Assembly: GCA_963836425.1 (NCBI GenBank)
Contig: CAWIJJ010000008.1
Span: 186,001 to 250,000 of the forward strand
DNA length: 64,000 nucleotides
Source: CAWIJJ01 sp963836425
GTDB taxonomy: Bacteria > Acidobacteriota > Terriglobia > Bryobacterales > Bryobacteraceae
Direction of reading: 5' to 3'
Part shown: positions 17,745 to 25,761 of the stretch, piece by piece
Layout: each line of letters begins with the position of its first letter
How positions within the stretch are numbered: the first letter of the stretch is position 1
Made by a program: the position numbers and the translations under genes
The notes under the pieces: model-generated
Database searches by the model: none
The model's input: only the letters and a program-made list of their open reading frames with translations
What the model was told of the DNA's origin: nothing

Positions 17745-18328
17745 ACTGGTTCGACGGCCTGCTGGTCCTGATACTCGGCACGTCGGTGTTCGTGAGCTTC
17801 CGGAAAGGCTTTTCACGGGAAGTGATCGGGTTGGTGTCGGTGTTTGCCGGGCTGCTGCTGGGGCTTTGGTTTTACGGCACCGCGGGCTCCTTTCTGCTGC
17901 CCTATGTGAGCTCGCGCGGACTCGCGAATTTCGCCGGGTTTTTGCTGGTGTTCGGCGGCGTGATGGTGGCGGGAGGCATCGTGAGCGCGGTCACCGGCCG
18001 GTTTTTGAAGGCTACGGGGCTGTCGATACCGGACCGGCTGCTCGGGGGGCTGTTCGGCCTGGTGCGCGGCCTGATTGTGGCGGTGGCGCTGGTGATGGCG
18101 GCGATGGCGTTTGCGTCAGACGAAAAAGCGCCGTCGGCGGTGTTGAACTCACGCGTGGCGCCGTACGTCGTGGATGCGGCCCGGGTGGTGACGGCGCTGG
18201 CTCCGCACGAGCTGAAGACGGGATTTCAGAAGACATATGCCCAGGTCAAGAGCGTGTGGGGGCGCGCGCTCGAAGACGGCATTCGCAAGTTGCCAGAAGG
18301 AAAACGAATTCATGAAAGAAAAATTTGA
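17741..18328 (+). CDS. cvpA: CvpA family membrane protein
   Basis: 195 residues with four predicted membrane helices and the CvpA opening MNWFDGLLVLILGTSVFVSFRKGFSREV. CvpA proteins are inner-membrane proteins first linked to colicin V production and often encoded with purine genes; here the start overlaps the purC stop (ATGA). The C-terminal ~60 residues are soluble and basic. The stop overlaps the following Fis-type regulator by 17 bases. Exact biochemical role unknown. Confidence 0.85.
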   Translation: MNWFDGLLVLILGTSVFVSFRKGFSREVIGLVSVFAGLLLGLWFYGTAGSFLLPYVSSRGLANFAGFLLVFGGVMVAGGIVSAVTGRFLKATGLSIPDRLLGGLFGLVRGLIVAVALVMAAMAFASDEKAPSAVLNSRVAPYVVDAARVVTALAPHELKTGFQKTYAQVKSVWGRALEDGIRKLPEGKRIHERKI

Positions 18329-18587
18329 TGGCCTTGTGGAGCATCTGGTGGGGGCGGGGGTTTCTCTGGAGCAGGCCACGGAGATTCTGGAGCGGGGAAT
18401 GATCGGGCTGGTATTGGAACGGAACGGCGGCAATCAATGCGCCGCGGCCAAACAGTTGGGGATTCATCGCAATACGCTGCAACGTAAACTGACAGCGTAT
18501 GAGATGGGCACCGGGCGGGGGCGGGGGCGGGTGCGGCGGAAGGGGGGGCGCGCGGAAAGCCGGCGGCGCGTGCGGCAAAGCCGGTGA
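18312..18587 (+). CDS. Fis-type helix-turn-helix protein, C-terminal tail possibly frame-shifted
   Basis: About 91 residues starting at ATG 18312 (MKEKFDGLVEHLVGAG). Residues ~35-65 form the Fis/NtrC-type HTH (NGGNQCAAAKQLGIHRNTLQRKL). It may bind DNA as a small dimer. The tail is coded across G-rich repeats including a G7 run at 18542-18548. Removing one G gives ARGKPAARAAKPVKNRKTGAA and a stop at 18611-18613, a more protein-like basic tail that ends three bases before the next start, so a homopolymer length error is likely. It is last in the purC-cvpA-fis string. Confidence 0.72.
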   Translation: MKEKFDGLVEHLVGAGVSLEQATEILERGMIGLVLERNGGNQCAAAKQLGIHRNTLQRKLTAYEMGTGRGRGRVRRKGGRAESRRRVRQSR

Positions 18588-18616
18588 AGAACCGCAAAAC
18601 GGGCGCCGCGTAACGC

Positions 18617-19273
18617 ATGGATCTGCTGATCTTCGATCTCGACGGCACCCTGATCGATTCCAGGCTGGACCTGGCGCAGGCGGTGAACGCGACGCGAGCC
18701 CACATGGGCATGGAGCCGCTGACGAACGAGCGCGTCTACTCGTACGTGGGCAACGGTGCGCCGGTGCTGGTGCGCCGCGCCATGGGAGATTCGGCGACCA
18801 AGGCCGAGGTGGACGAGGCGCTCGAGTTTTTTCTCGAGTATTACCGGGAGCACGACCTGGATCACACGGTGCTGTATCCGGGGGTGGCCGACTCGCTGGC
18901 GCGGCTGGCCGCGGCCGGAAAGCGCATGGCCGTGCTTACCAACAAGCCGGTACGGATGAGCCGGCACATCGTGGAAGGGCTCGGCGTTGCGCCGTATTTT
19001 TTCGCCGTGTATGGCGGCAACAGTTTCGAGCAGAAGAAGCCGCATGCGATGGGCGTGCAAGCGCTGATGCGGGAGGCCGGGGTGGACGCTTCGGCAACGC
19101 TGATGATAGGGGACAGCTCGGTGGACGTGCTTACGGCGCGGAATGCGGGCATCCGCTGCTGCGGCGTGACGTACGGGTTCCAGCCGGAGACGCTGGCGGA
19201 CCCGGCGCCGGACCTGCTGGTGGACCGGATCGAGGAACTGGCCGATCAACTGCTCGAAGGAGACTGGAAATGA
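18617..19273 (+). CDS. gph: HAD phosphatase, phosphoglycolate phosphatase-like
   Basis: 218 residues of the HAD superfamily: motif I IFDLDGTLIDS with the Asp nucleophile at residue 7, a four-helix cap, motif II LTNKP, and motifs III/IV K...IGDSSVD. It is closest to Gph, which removes 2-phosphoglycolate, though HAD substrate calls from sequence alone are soft. The stop overlaps the start of the small zinc-ribbon gene by four bases. Confidence 0.82.
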   Translation: MDLLIFDLDGTLIDSRLDLAQAVNATRAHMGMEPLTNERVYSYVGNGAPVLVRRAMGDSATKAEVDEALEFFLEYYREHDLDHTVLYPGVADSLARLAAAGKRMAVLTNKPVRMSRHIVEGLGVAPYFFAVYGGNSFEQKKPHAMGVQALMREAGVDASATLMIGDSSVDVLTARNAGIRCCGVTYGFQPETLADPAPDLLVDRIEELADQLLEGDWK

Positions 19274-19437
19274 GCTATCGACCGGGGGCAACGGTGCCCA
19301 CAACCGGAATCTACTGGTGCAGTGTCTGCAAGCTGCCGGAGAAGTTTCGCGAGGGACAGGAGTTCCCGGAGTGCCGGAACATGTGCGGGCGGGGGCACTG
19401 GGAGCTGGTGAAGAAGCAGGACGAAGCGGGGGAGTAG
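19270..19437 (+). CDS. Small zinc-ribbon-like protein (55 residues)
   Basis: Starts at ATG 19270 inside the previous stop (ATGA). It reads MSYRPGATVPTTGIYWCSVC and ends at GHWELVKK plus an acidic tail. Two pairs, C-S-V-C and C-R-N-M-C, can hold one zinc ion. The PGATxPxTGIYWC opening recalls YjzC-like small proteins, but the role is unknown. Translational coupling to the HAD phosphatase supports that it is real. It converges on the gene at 19438 with no gap. Confidence 0.7.
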   Translation: MSYRPGATVPTTGIYWCSVCKLPEKFREGQEFPECRNMCGRGHWELVKKQDEAGE

Positions 19438-20205
19438 TTACTTCGCAAGTCCGGTGCGGGTGGCGCGCAGGGTGTTTTGCAGGCTGTCCTTCGGCAGGTT
19501 GCGGATGATCGGCTGAACGATCCAGTTGAGGCCGAACGGGATGTCGCGGGTCAGCGATACGGCTTCGCACTCGACCCAGGTGCCGCCGTCGCGCTCTTCA
19601 AATCGCCAATAGGAATTGAGGCGCCACAGGAAGCCGTTGCCGGTGCCCGCGGGGAGGACCTTCTCGTCGGGCTTGCCGGCCTTTTCCACTTCGGAAATTC
19701 GCGTGGTGCGGGAGACGCTGCGCGCGTGCGTGGCGTCGATGGGGAAGTAGCGGACGTCGTGCTCGGTATCGAGGACTACGGTGATGACTTCTTTCTTGAG
19801 CAGGCGCAGGAAGATGTGAAAATCGTTGCCCTGGCGGGATAGCAGCCTGGAATCGATCACTTCGGGCTTGTAGAAATCCTTGTGGCGGTTGTAGTCCTGC
19901 ACGAACGCGAGGGTGTCGCGGAGGGTGGCGCCCGGGATGAAGATGGCGCCGGTCCAATCGTGGATGAGGCCGTTCGGGACGTCGTGGACAGCTTTGCCGT
20001 TGGCGGGTTCGACGACGATTTCGCCCTGGCGGGCGCGCCGGGCGCGGTCAGGGGAGTCGTCGGTCCACAGGAAGTTCTTGCGGTTTTCGAGGCGACGTTC
20101 GGTTTCCGCGATGTATCGTTCGAAGGCCTGGTTGGTTTGCGGCTTGAGTTCCGCCGCCGCGAGCGCCCCCGCGAGTGCCAGCCCGGCGATGCAGCACCAC
20201 CTCAT
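19438..20205 (-). CDS. Secreted SRPBCC/START-like protein of unknown function
   Basis: About 255 residues. The ATG at 20205 is followed directly by a signal peptide (MRWCCIAGLALAGALAAAEL); GGAGGT sits unusually close (one base) to it, and a TTG 18 bases further up is an alternative. The mature protein contains VHDVPNGLIHDWTGAIFIPGATLRDTL and, near the end, WRLNSYWRFEERDGGTWVECE followed by SLTRDIPFGLNWIVQPI, a pattern typical of polyketide-cyclase/START-like (SRPBCC) folds that bind hydrophobic ligands. No catalytic residue set is recognised. Confidence 0.65.
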   Translation of the reverse strand: MRWCCIAGLALAGALAAAELKPQTNQAFERYIAETERRLENRKNFLWTDDSPDRARRARQGEIVVEPANGKAVHDVPNGLIHDWTGAIFIPGATLRDTLAFVQDYNRHKDFYKPEVIDSRLLSRQGNDFHIFLRLLKKEVITVVLDTEHDVRYFPIDATHARSVSRTTRISEVEKAGKPDEKVLPAGTGNGFLWRLNSYWRFEERDGGTWVECEAVSLTRDIPFGLNWIVQPIIRNLPKDSLQNTLRATRTGLAK

Positions 20206-20345
20206 ACCTCCATCCTGTTGCAAAAAACGGCCGGACGCAATTTGGAACGCCGGGTGTTTCATAGTTCCGTCCGGTATTGTTGGGGCTCCTTTGGCTCATC
20301 AGTACCGAATCGTCCCATTTCAGGCCGGGGAGACACGATGAGTTT

Positions 20346-20376
20346 CTAACATAATTTGTTAGTTGTCTGATAGAAT
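20346..20376 (+). promoter_or_regulatory. Perfect palindrome and -10-like box upstream of the Asp-box protein
   Basis: CTAACATAATTTGTTAG (20346-20362) is a perfect inverted repeat with 6-base arms and a 5-base spacer. TAGAAT (20371-20376) matches the sigma-70 -10 consensus at five of six positions, but no -35 is present at normal spacing; the palindrome occupies that place. This fits an activator or operator site. It ends 20 bases before the start codon at 20396. Confidence 0.45.
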
Positions 20377-20395
20377 CGCCCCCTCGGAGGAATCC

Positions 20396-23302
20396 ATGAC
20401 GAGGTTGGCTATTGCATTACTCGCGGCTGCGGCCGGCGGTATGTATCTTTTGCCCGCCGCCACCCCGACATCTACCACTCAAGGCACGATGTCCGGCATG
20501 GGCGAACTGGCGCGCGCTAAAGTGAAAGCATTGCGATCCGTCCGGGTTTTCAGCTTCGCCGGAGGCGGCGAAGAAGAAGGGGGCCTGTCGCTCAACTGCG
20601 CCGACGGAAACCAGGCGTGCCAGCCCACCGGCCCTGCCGCCGGGCTCGCCGGGACACAGGCCGAGACGTCGATTGCGGTGGACAGCACCGGCCAACATGT
20701 CGTCGTCGGCTTCAATGATTTTCGGGGCTTCGCGCGAAACCCGCTCTCGATATCAGGGTTTATGTACTCCGATGACGGCGGCGTCACGTTCCACGATGGA
20801 GGCCAACTTCCTTCACCGGGGAACCAGTCGCTCGGCGGAACGCTGTTTCCGTTGATTTTTGGCGACCCGGACGTAAAATATCTCGGCGCCTGCAATTTTA
20901 TCTATACGTCTTTGATCGTCACGTTTGCCGGGGACGGGCTGGCGCAGACGCTTGGAGTGCATCGTTCGACGGATTGCGGACACACCTGGACAGGACCGAT
21001 TGAAGTCGGTCCGGCCACAAACCCGAACGGGCGAGTGGACGTGAACTCGGATGCTTTGGATGCCGCGGACAAGGAAGTGGTGGATGTCGATCCGGATACC
21101 GGCCGCGTCATGTTCGCGTGGAGTAATTTCACGCCGGTAGCTCTTGGTGGGGTCGAAATCTCAGCAACGTACACCGATAACATCCTGGCGCCGGCTCCCA
21201 CTTTTGCGCCCCGCCGGGTGATCGCCGCGGGTTTGACCGACGGGCAGGGTTCCGCGGTCCGCTTCGCGGGAAATGGCAGTCCGAACGTTTACGTCTCCTG
21301 GCTTCGATTCACGGGCTATTACACGCGGCGGATTGGCTACGCCCGATCGACAGACAATGGAGTCACCTGGTCGGCGCCCGTCGATGCGACCGCCACCTTC
21401 GTTGGAATGGATGAGGTGCTGGGAAACGACCGGGTCAACGAAAATCCTTCGATTGCGGTGGACAAATCGCCCGGTCCCTTTTCGGGCTATGTGTACATGG
21501 TGTATTCGAACAACAACTCGCTCGATGGGGCCGATGTCTACTTCCGGCGGAGCACGGATGGAGGCATGACGTTCAGCCCGGCAATTTTGCTCAACAGCAG
21601 GCCGGGCGCCGACCGCGCGCAGTGGTTTCCTTTCATCACCGTCGATAAAACGACGGGGCGGCTCTCGGTGTTCTACTATGACCAGGGCATTGCGACGAGC
21701 GGCGACGAGACGGAAGTCACCTACCTGACCTCGGACGATGGCGGCGCCACGTGGAGCCGGCCATCGCCGCTGTCGGACAGGCCATTCAAAGCGGGCTGGG
21801 GAAACAGCACCTCCGAGCCGAATTTGGGGGATTACAATCAATCGGTCGCGCAATCCGGGATCTTCTGGGCTGCTTTCGCGGCGACGAGCCCGCAGAAGTT
21901 CACCGATGGCCAGCCTTCCACCGAATTCATCACGCCTGACGTGTACTCGAAGAGAGTCTTTCAGACAACGTTGACGCTGCCTCTGCGCTTGAGCGCGGTC
22001 ACATTCACCGAGACTGGGGGCAACGGCAACCTCGACCCCGGCGACACCGCTCGTTTGAAAATCACGCTGGTGAACGCCGACACCAATCCGTTGCATGCGT
22101 CTATCGTGTCGGCGATAATCGGCGTGCTCTCTTCGACGACCCCGGGTGTCACGGTCACTCAGGGCTCTTCCAGCTACGGCAGCCTGAACCCCGGGTCGAG
22201 CGGGCAGAACACCTCCGATTACATCCTGACTCTATCGTCCGCCTTCGTTCCGGGAACGCCGATAGAACTGCAACTCGCCGTCAATTCGAGCGCCGGATCG
22301 ACGAAGCTGCTCTATACTCTGCCGTCGGGAACGGTCCTCAAGACCACGCTGCTTTCCGAGAACTTCGACGGAGTGGCGCCGGGCGCGCTGCCCGCGGGTT
22401 GGGTTGCCGCCCACGGGGCGGGGGAGAACGTTGTCCCGTGGCGCACTTCGAGCACCTTCTGCGGCGGCTCGAACAAGGCTTTCCACCCGAATGCCGAGGA
22501 CGCGGCGGACCCCACCCGGTGGGAACGCCTGTTTTCGCCCACCATTACGATTCCTTCCGATTCGCAGTCCGTGGAAGTCGAATTCGACGTTTGCTATGAC
22601 ACCGAAAACGATCCAAACCTGCGCATCCTGGCGTACGACGGCTTCTTCCTGCGAGTGACGGACCTCACTCCGGGACACACAGTTCGCAGCGTGCTGGCCG
22701 AGGCTTTCGAAGAGGAATTTACGACGGGCCCGATTAAACACTATCCGCGGCATCTTCCGCGCAATCCTCACCCCGACTATTTCTCGGATATGTCGGTCTG
22801 GGCGGGCGATTCGGGCGGGATACAGCACGTTCGCATGAAGCTGCCGGGCATGGGCGGCACGAGGGCTCAGTTCCGATTCGAGTTTACGCAGGATTCGACC
22901 GCGACCTGCGCCGATCTGAGGCCCGGTCACACGTGCGGAGTCGCGGTGGATAATTTCGTTGTCCGAAGTCTTCGCGCGGTTCCGCCACCCACGGTAAATC
23001 TCACGTGGACACAGACTCTCTCGCGCGATACATCCGGCAACATCGTTTCCACCATCGTGGTCACGAACGGCGGAACGGCGACCGCTCAGAATGTGAAGCT
23101 GACATCGGCGGTGCTCGGCACGACCGCGACGACCACCAGTCCGCTTCCGTCGCTTGGTTCCATTGCGCCTGGCGCTTCGGCCACCGCGGTGGTCCGCTTT
23201 CCTGCGAGTGCCGGGGCCGCCGGGTCCGCATCCGTGCTGAGGATCTCCGGCACGTACGACTCCGGCACGTTCGGTGGAAGTTTGCGCGTCACGATTCCGT
23301 AA
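20396..23302 (+). CDS. Large secreted sialidase-like (Asp-box/BNR) protein
   Basis: 968 residues. The start ATG at 20396 has GGAGG five bases upstream and opens a signal peptide (MTRLAIALLAAAAGG). Asp-box motifs S-x-D-x-G-x-T-W/F occur near residues 125, 191, 318, 387 and 446, marking a sialidase-type propeller. Two later beta domains follow: a region with NLDPGDTARLKITLVN near residues 545-660, and a C-terminal immunoglobulin-like domain (NGGTATAQNVKLTSAVLG). No sialidase arginine triad can be assigned, so it may bind glycans instead of cleaving them. The PEP-CTERM gene follows after 17 bases, so the two are probably one transcript. Confidence 0.8.
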   Translation: MTRLAIALLAAAAGGMYLLPAATPTSTTQGTMSGMGELARAKVKALRSVRVFSFAGGGEEEGGLSLNCADGNQACQPTGPAAGLAGTQAETSIAVDSTGQHVVVGFNDFRGFARNPLSISGFMYSDDGGVTFHDGGQLPSPGNQSLGGTLFPLIFGDPDVKYLGACNFIYTSLIVTFAGDGLAQTLGVHRSTDCGHTWTGPIEVGPATNPNGRVDVNSDALDAADKEVVDVDPDTGRVMFAWSNFTPVALGGVEISATYTDNILAPAPTFAPRRVIAAGLTDGQGSAVRFAGNGSPNVYVSWLRFTGYYTRRIGYARSTDNGVTWSAPVDATATFVGMDEVLGNDRVNENPSIAVDKSPGPFSGYVYMVYSNNNSLDGADVYFRRSTDGGMTFSPAILLNSRPGADRAQWFPFITVDKTTGRLSVFYYDQGIATSGDETEVTYLTSDDGGATWSRPSPLSDRPFKAGWGNSTSEPNLGDYNQSVAQSGIFWAAFAATSPQKFTDGQPSTEFITPDVYSKRVFQTTLTLPLRLSAVTFTETGGNGNLDPGDTARLKITLVNADTNPLHASIVSAIIGVLSSTTPGVTVTQGSSSYGSLNPGSSGQNTSDYILTLSSAFVPGTPIELQLAVNSSAGSTKLLYTLPSGTVLKTTLLSENFDGVAPGALPAGWVAAHGAGENVVPWRTSSTFCGGSNKAFHPNAEDAADPTRWERLFSPTITIPSDSQSVEVEFDVCYDTENDPNLRILAYDGFFLRVTDLTPGHTVRSVLAEAFEEEFTTGPIKHYPRHLPRNPHPDYFSDMSVWAGDSGGIQHVRMKLPGMGGTRAQFRFEFTQDSTATCADLRPGHTCGVAVDNFVVRSLRAVPPPTVNLTWTQTLSRDTSGNIVSTIVVTNGGTATAQNVKLTSAVLGTTATTTSPLPSLGSIAPGASATAVVRFPASAGAAGSASVLRISGTYDSGTFGGSLRVTIP

Positions 23303-23319
23303 TCGAAAAGGAGCAACCA

Positions 23320-23784
23320 ATGCCTCGACTTGTTGTTTTTCTACTCGTGCTTGCGGCCGCGGTTGGGAACGCGGCCTCGCTGGACTTCACTTTCACGTCA
23401 TCGCTCCTGTACTCGCAGCCCGGCGTTCCCGTGACCTTCGTGGGCACGGCAACCAATAACGGGCCGACCACTATCTACATCAACGGCGATAACGTGACCT
23501 CGGCCCTGCCAGTGGACGACACGGCGTTCCTGCTGGGCGCGCCGCTATTCCTTGATCCGACCGAATCGTTTATGGGACCGCTATTTGACGTGCTGGCCCC
23601 CACGGGAACGCCGTTCGGCCTATACACCGGCGTCTTTTCCATCGTCGGCGGGGACACCCCGGCCTCCTTCGACATTGTGAGCAGCGCGCCGTTCGCCGTC
23701 CAAATCGTTCCGGAGCCGGGTACGTGGATCGGCGGATTTGCGCTGGCCGGGTTCGTCGTCGCACGCCGGAGATTCCGGACCTGA
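23320..23784 (+). CDS. PEP-CTERM sorted exoprotein
   Basis: 154 residues, ATG at 23320 with AAGGAG six bases upstream. It has an N-terminal signal peptide (PRLVVFLLVLAAAVGNAA), a beta-rich mature part with LDPTESFMGPLFDV, and a C-terminal sorting signal: V-P-E-P-G-T, a hydrophobic helix (WIGGFALAGFVVA) and a basic end (RRRFRT). PEP-CTERM proteins are cut by exosortase and moved to the exterior, often in exopolysaccharide-making bacteria. No exosortase is encoded in this window. It is likely co-expressed with the Asp-box protein. Confidence 0.85.
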   Translation: MPRLVVFLLVLAAAVGNAASLDFTFTSSLLYSQPGVPVTFVGTATNNGPTTIYINGDNVTSALPVDDTAFLLGAPLFLDPTESFMGPLFDVLAPTGTPFGLYTGVFSIVGGDTPASFDIVSSAPFAVQIVPEPGTWIGGFALAGFVVARRRFRT

Positions 23785-23892
23785 CGTCGATTTCGTGACG
23801 CACAAGGCTGCCGGGTTCGCGGTGCACCTCGCCTTCATTTGTTTGACGAGGATCGGAGTGTTTCCATCTGGAAGGCCGAGTGTTTCATAATT

Positions 23893-24447
23893 ATGTCTGA
23901 CCCCAATTTTGGGGGCTTCGAGATGCGCTATCCGATTGGGAAGTTTGAGCGGCCGGGCGATGTGACGGCGGAGATGCGGGAGGAGTGGATCGGGCAGATT
24001 GCGGAGGCGCCGGCGAAGTTTCGCGAGGCGGTGCGGGGGCTTTCCGGCGAGCAACTCGATACTCCGTACCGGCCCGAGGGATGGACGGTCCGCCAGGTAG
24101 TCCATCACGTTGCCGACAGCCACCTCAACAGTTACGTGCGCTTCCGGCTGGCGCTGACCGAGGACAATCCGACCATCAAACCGTACGAGGAGGCCCGCTG
24201 GGCGGAACTCGACGACGCCCGTTCGGCCGATGTGGCACTCTCGCTGGACCTGCTGGAGGGGCTTCACGCGCGCTGGGTGCTTTTGCTTCGGAGCCTTTCT
24301 CCTGAACAATTTGCGCGCACCTTCACGCACCCGGAACGGGGTTCGATGAGCCTCGAAGCAAACCTGGCGCTGTACGCCTGGCACGGGCGCCACCACCTGG
24401 CCCACATTACGTCTCTGTTGCAACGGATGGGCTGGTCGCGCGTCTAA
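23893..24447 (+). CDS. YfiT/BstA-like DinB-fold metal-dependent protein
   Basis: About 184 residues matching Bacillus YfiT closely along its length: YPIGKFERP, LDTPYRPEGWTVRQVVHHVADSHLNSYVRF, ARWAELDDARSAD and YAWHGRHHLAHITSL. The fold is a DinB four-helix bundle binding a metal through three histidines, one in VVHHVADSH and two in HGRHHLAH. Family members act as thiol-S-transferases (bacillithiol in Firmicutes); the thiol here is unknown. The start may be ATG 23893 or ATG 23923 (MRYPIGKF); neither has a strong ribosome site, though a G5 run stands seven bases before the second. Confidence 0.85.
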   Translation: MSDPNFGGFEMRYPIGKFERPGDVTAEMREEWIGQIAEAPAKFREAVRGLSGEQLDTPYRPEGWTVRQVVHHVADSHLNSYVRFRLALTEDNPTIKPYEEARWAELDDARSADVALSLDLLEGLHARWVLLLRSLSPEQFARTFTHPERGSMSLEANLALYAWHGRHHLAHITSLLQRMGWSRV

Positions 24448-24488
24448 CGCTATAATGGCTAAAGGCCGCCTGGAGTGTTCCACCAATT

Positions 24489-25691
24489 ATGAGTAGCCGC
24501 ATGAAGTATCTCGTCGTGGGTTCGTCGACGTGTCTCGCGCTCACGCTTCTGATCGGGAGCGTACTGGGGCAGGGGACCTCGACTGACGACACCCTCAAGC
24601 ACATCGGCGTTTTCAGCGACGTCGTAGCCCACATCAAGAGCGAGTACGTCGAAGAACCCGATATGAAGAGCGTCACCCTGGGCGCGCTCAACGGGCTTCT
24701 CGAGGCCGTCGATCCGTTTGCCAGCTATCTCAACGCGGAACAGTACAAAGAGTACTCCAGGTTCAAGGACGTCAAGCGTCCCGACGTGGGCCTGATCCTG
24801 TCCAAGAAGAGCGGTTACCTTGGGGTTGTCGGAACCCTGCCGGGTTCGGCGGCGGCGAAGGCCGGGCTTTCCACCGGCGACATGATCGAGAGCATCAAGG
24901 GGATCAGCACTCGCGACATGCCGCTCGCCTACGCCGCGCTTCTGCTGCAAGGCGAGAATGCCACCACGGTGGACCTGACGGTCATCCGGGTCAGGCGGCA
25001 GGAGCCGCAAACGATTAAGCTGACGCGTTCGAACGTGCCGGTGCCGCCGGTCCAGAGCAAAATGCTGGAGAACCAGACCGGCTACATCAACATCGACGCT
25101 CTTTCGGCGGCGAATGTAAAGGAAGCGGCGGCGGCGATTCAGAAGCTCCAGAAGGACGGGGCGCAGAAACTGCTTGTCGATGTGCGCGGCTGTTCGGTGG
25201 GCACGCCGGAGGACGGCATCGCGCTCGCCAACCTCTTCCTCAAAGAGGGGCATATTACCTACGTGCAGGGGCAGCGTTTTCCGCGGCAGAATTTCGATGC
25301 GGACCCGGCCAAGGAAATCACGACCCTGCCGGTGGCTGTGCTGACCAACCGGGCCACCGCGGGCGGCGCGGAAATTCTGGCGGCGGCGGTGCAGGACAAC
25401 AAGCGGGGCAAAGTGGTGGGCGAGCGGACATTCGGAGATGCCGCGATTCGCAAAGCCATCACGATGGACGATGGGGCGGCCGTAATTCTCTCGGTGGCGA
25501 AATACTACTCGCCCGACGGGAAGGCGATTCAGGACAGCCTGGTCACGCCCGGCACGCTGGTGGCGGAGTTCGAGGCGCCGGTCGATTTCGACGATAACGG
25601 CGAGCCGATCACTACGGACACCGAGCAGCAGCCGCAGAAGAAAACGGAAAACGATCCGATCGTGAAGAAGGCGCTGGAAGTCCTGAAGTAA
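24489..25691 (+). CDS. S41 (CtpA-like) peptidase homologue lacking the catalytic Ser-Lys dyad
   Basis: 400 residues: a signal/anchor segment (residues ~5-28), an N-terminal helical segment with EEPDMKSVTLGALNGLLEAVDPFASYL, a PDZ domain (~105-185) and the S41 core. In CtpA/Prc the nucleophile lies in S-A-S-A-S-E and the lysine 25 residues later in F-G-K-G. Here the aligned text is NRATAGGAE and GERTFGDAA, putting Gly292 in the serine place and Asp317 in the lysine place; the supporting Asp (VQDN) is kept. The protein is therefore expected to be a pseudo-peptidase. The reading frame is intact. A strong terminator follows. Confidence 0.88.
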   Translation: MSSRMKYLVVGSSTCLALTLLIGSVLGQGTSTDDTLKHIGVFSDVVAHIKSEYVEEPDMKSVTLGALNGLLEAVDPFASYLNAEQYKEYSRFKDVKRPDVGLILSKKSGYLGVVGTLPGSAAAKAGLSTGDMIESIKGISTRDMPLAYAALLLQGENATTVDLTVIRVRRQEPQTIKLTRSNVPVPPVQSKMLENQTGYINIDALSAANVKEAAAAIQKLQKDGAQKLLVDVRGCSVGTPEDGIALANLFLKEGHITYVQGQRFPRQNFDADPAKEITTLPVAVLTNRATAGGAEILAAAVQDNKRGKVVGERTFGDAAIRKAITMDDGAAVILSVAKYYSPDGKAIQDSLVTPGTLVAEFEAPVDFDDNGEPITTDTEQQPQKKTENDPIVKKALEVLK

Positions 25692-25704
25692 GAACAGGAA
25701 ACGC

Positions 25705-25745
25705 AAAAGGGGCCGCCGCTTGGAGTCGAAGCGACGGCCCCTTTT
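25705..25745. terminator. Bidirectional intrinsic terminator
   Basis: AAAAGGGGCCGCCGCTT and AAGCGACGGCCCCTTTT form a 17-base stem with one mismatch around a 7-base loop. A-runs and T-runs flank it on both strands, so it can end transcription of the S41 gene (plus) and of ilvD (minus), which converge here. Confidence 0.85.
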
Positions 25746-25761
25746 CATTTGTGTGGAGCGA

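Noticed and set aside
24489..25691. Call as active carboxy-terminal processing protease
   Set aside because: Both catalytic residues are replaced at the aligned positions.
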